A stretch of 64,000 bases of DNA from Saprospiraceae bacterium (lineage in GTDB: Bacteria > Bacteroidota > Bacteroidia > Chitinophagales > Saprospiraceae): assembly GCA_020629715.1 (NCBI GenBank), contig JAHDCU010000002.1:186001-250000 (forward strand), written 5' to 3'. The notes below the pieces were generated by a model. It was not told the DNA's origin, did no database searches, and saw only the letters and a program-made list of their open reading frames with translations. A program made the translations under genes and the position numbers. Shown in pieces: positions 63,501 to 64,000 of this stretch (position 1 is the first letter of the stretch; each line of letters begins with the position of its first letter).

Positions 63501-64000
63501 TGAAAGTACCTCGTAAAAGTGGTGATTTTGGTATCAAGATAGGATCTTTTGATCTAGCTTCTTTTGATTACTACTTCTATGCCAGTGCTTATGCACATGT
63601 CTATAAGTCATTTGACAAAAAGGATTTTGAGGTGTATGGAAAACTTGATGTTGGTGCTGGTGGTAATCTAAAATTCTTGGGGAGCACATTCCTCGGAGGT
63701 AGTGCAAGTGCTAAGCTAACATTGAAAGGTGGATATGATTACTCCTGGCACTTCGCCGCTTCAGGTAGCATCAATTTCGAATTATACAACAAAAAAAGTA
63801 TGCGTTGCAATACGTCTCGCCTAGGAAGTACCACCTCTTGTTCTAATCTTCATTATCCTTGTGGTGCCTGGTGGTGCTTCGGGCTTTGCGAATGGTGTTG
63901 CTGTAAGAGAGTATGTGTAACCGTACCGGATATTATACCAGATTTTAAAACTTGCTTCGGTGCAAAATTCTCATATAGTAAGCGTCAAGGTGGGAAAACC
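57536..64000 (+). CDS. Giant modular exoprotein, 3' end cut by window edge
   Basis: An open frame of 2,155 codons from ATG at 57536 to the right edge, read directly because it has no stop in the window. Signal KTTLQGLFIILLISFSTSLW is followed by DVNIALTPPYPSNLDAYADF, like the start of the TANFOR-domain proteins of Bacteroidota. Two fibronectin-like modules lie at about residues 178-300 and 304-430. Carboxypeptidase-regulatory-like modules lie near 805 (FGRVLDQYGLPVANAQI) and 1044 (LSGFVKDKVTKSGLAEATVA). Residues about 1120-2080 are a long region of beta-rich repeats I cannot assign. Residues 2091-2140 hold ten cysteines, including WCCC. It should be secreted or surface-displayed; role unknown. 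Confidence 0.85.
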   Translation, partial: MKTTLQGLFIILLISFSTSLWTQTFDVDVNIALTPPYPSNLDAYADFLEQGIFEITNNSNSTVDAYFDVLIEETSGKIRIDSEGALNTPVPLEPGLNILTPSDIQEIFAGTTEDNFSTVGLSQAERDAIILNRQMPEGEYRICIFALDEMGNPLSNPNPDGCAIFDVLYAERPVIIDPFDGDVLIDTTGNILITWDHNLNSIDATNRTEYIVKIIDITEQSIGIEEVDLAMLNPSVSPEYEENVGNISSISLLNDFDFPMIIGHQYALRVSAEDPDGQISYQYGGHSEVHVFQYGIFTPETNFWDPPRITSPSHNSTLVAAGTVEIKWEQNLDFLTALDQEDAYYEFQLLDVTGKNEEQINALFSSPETEFMYNDDSASGWRKTLNLSSQTPFEIGKQYAVRVKLSDDFIIPDYNEINNGGYSDIVVFTYGNENDDFQPELDTLLANHIQGQVLWAWKASEDEQNDTGNTFIVTDKTELAEASYSFADSSSEAGETSFPLANATIIIYGQQHLFSWITIPVILGTGQSDEQGRFAIEVNHAYLSLINTASIQVIPNDEAFSRLSKDIELTSTDFGFLTDPVKVAANSMQLSVQVLKSDQADAQDAVSVNLLLHQDNYEAQYYQQQVGTGQSVEYNNDTYQIIKNLDSGDRYNHIFQNTNSYENYVLQVAVDGRPSQFYPMSSVYNYPDQNRNKNVVTIHQNLTYNVGDVLEGTIYFGDEVRSEAKVEVTFNAEDVLGEYSLGNSYIRMTDSEGRYYFDNLPRLKKGSELTITVTDHTIRQQSWIEKVVYQGENPLIKDIYLTNDIYTAFGRVLDQYGLPVANAQIQVSETQTTYTSDHGFYMVKIQQPLPYELSIVADGYEDAYTFPAFTEWYGGGYGTLTELPNAETPTEKAQLWKKDIEASDIVKTFFEESGKTEMDATILNIGSGTLTNIYQNYIENTENLKGNLALYTSEMKNSQDACTIKAYYNDELVEATIKFSGDSYSLEDQMESGKPYVFSAPNGFIPFSITPIDGGPEFVQFFGEIEMDADNEEELTIYLEDSVLLSGFVKDKVTKSGLAEATVAVEGMDFTTTTDENGAYKLYVPMNEEFTYVARKTKYNKQDTTFIVSEATSYDFFIEPRDGSLPDYTSLSLFPVTIDEVEKTTGGFIISGELTFNGNDLFTPASGENTLNFKDVVVFTDPSNESNAIPSSNFQFEEAELNIKAFGFAPVLASSGSRIELQKLKSNDPALASIATIGAHKLTLLLDSDPAFGSFPFKFPRAILRNQDRDDYTEDKLAELGFDIKGDTQAEIDEKKKNASTVAGALFEELNYEKLFVSPKKNIKEINKLAKFNVQYIKNEFSNSLDVVDVSTSKRYDGFVVSDLLLSKMLIKENESSLDQYGIHMEGALELPHFIGMKIKVPDNRVEITKLSLGKNFTVNELAFKVRPNNPLTASIKTWEARFTELKLYGLGTTNLGLGFGGDIRVKKDPNLVGPEAPPHLTINTFKVVNQEGPGISITADLSISSVGIKVGPLVISQQSGKNIWMQLNTKNWGFDLKASGLKVRTESNNKFAKKIFPQEILQFNLSSADWSALLVMNPNIKADFGAVKVNIDRFLLNYGYNMSMDAMNELMKMTDEEKEQFFGKDTKGPGLSEEDVEYFETLVASKEKAGLPVPQHIRDVLQDHYSKGSVGGIDSKDAKGGVLGGDALIPETDIGWAFGIAGGVQFPLKGFNNGIHASLLLARNGNNINFRMNEILLQLEQPAFKLKASAALSVSGSKIGFEAQAEMETLKKKFAAGFKFYKYSSGNNFEIGANLTLSTKIVTGPVLWHKIGGGFDFNTYSKKYKVFVTGSAGPIGTPQNVTSIDDARVNVLFDLKNCGYQPIVSGYANLTVKGQQFGRLEAEMDFCRMSLYLDINNTMEFAAGLITAKVGGTIYALKDGNQGRLYLGLNAKVTDKLGIFNAYGLVAVGVNFKKTSATPSSLVYTWNRIPSVAKKYGRFHGLALALDMKVPRKSGDFGIKIGSFDLASFDYYFYASAYAHVYKSFDKKDFEVYGKLDVGAGGNLKFLGSTFLGGSASAKLTLKGGYDYSWHFAASGSINFELYNKKSMRCNTSRLGSTTSCSNLHYPCGAWWCFGLCEWCCCKRVCVTVPDIIPDFKTCFGAKFSYSKRQGGKT

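Overview
The window is chromosomal DNA of a Bacteroidota bacterium, AT-rich and densely coding. The evidence is two TonB-dependent receptors with carboxypeptidase-like N-termini, secreted proteins ending in type IX secretion (T9SS) sorting domains of both types, a GLPGLI-family protein, a GWxTD-family protein, bacillithiol synthesis (BshC), and many promoters of the Bacteroidota form TAnnTTTG. The set of families would suit a marine or free-living Saprospiria- or Cytophaga-like organism, but no 16S gene is present and the class cannot be fixed. I see no tRNA, rRNA, CRISPR array, insertion sequence, phage gene or replication origin.

Layout. 1-11,600 is mostly minus strand and mostly housekeeping: a partial OmpA-like protein, a one-domain asparaginase, an aminotransferase (plus), TrmH, a binding-protein-like lipoprotein, GuaA, RimM, a lipoprotein, MnmA, an EI24-type membrane protein, an unknown 459-residue protein and ribosomal protein S16. 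11,600-25,700 is cell envelope and secretion on the minus strand: a TonB-dependent receptor, a GWxTD protein with a small lipoprotein, ribosomal protein L19, a PKD protein with a type B T9SS tail, a lamin-tail protein with a type A T9SS tail, a second TonB-dependent receptor and a queuosine-precursor transporter, interrupted by a plus-strand Sua5/YrdC gene.

25,726-43,641 is an 18-kb run of plus-strand genes. It starts with an HscA-like Hsp70 overlapping a thioredoxin-like DUF255 lipoprotein. Then come two paralogous AraC regulators flanking a SAM methyltransferase, a four-domain lipoprotein (two ABM-like plus two SnoaL-like domains), a 1,320-residue secreted repeat protein, an exported GMC oxidoreductase, a small barrel protein, a four-helix membrane protein, an FMN reductase, a bestrophin and a two-domain NTF2-like protein. 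A Dabb-domain lipoprotein follows after one minus-strand gene. I infer that this block may handle a small organic molecule at the cell envelope under AraC control. It is the first of two candidates for an undescribed system.

45,000-55,700 mixes housekeeping (PurM, BshC, AccD), an orphan DppB-type permease, an outer-membrane receptor-like protein with a GLPGLI partner, and an orphan LuxR-type response regulator. 55,836 to the right edge holds the second candidate: a predicted outer-membrane barrel gene followed 8 bases later by a giant exoprotein (more than 2,155 residues, cut by the window edge). The exoprotein has fibronectin-like and carboxypeptidase-regulatory-like modules, a long region I cannot assign, and a ten-cysteine knot.
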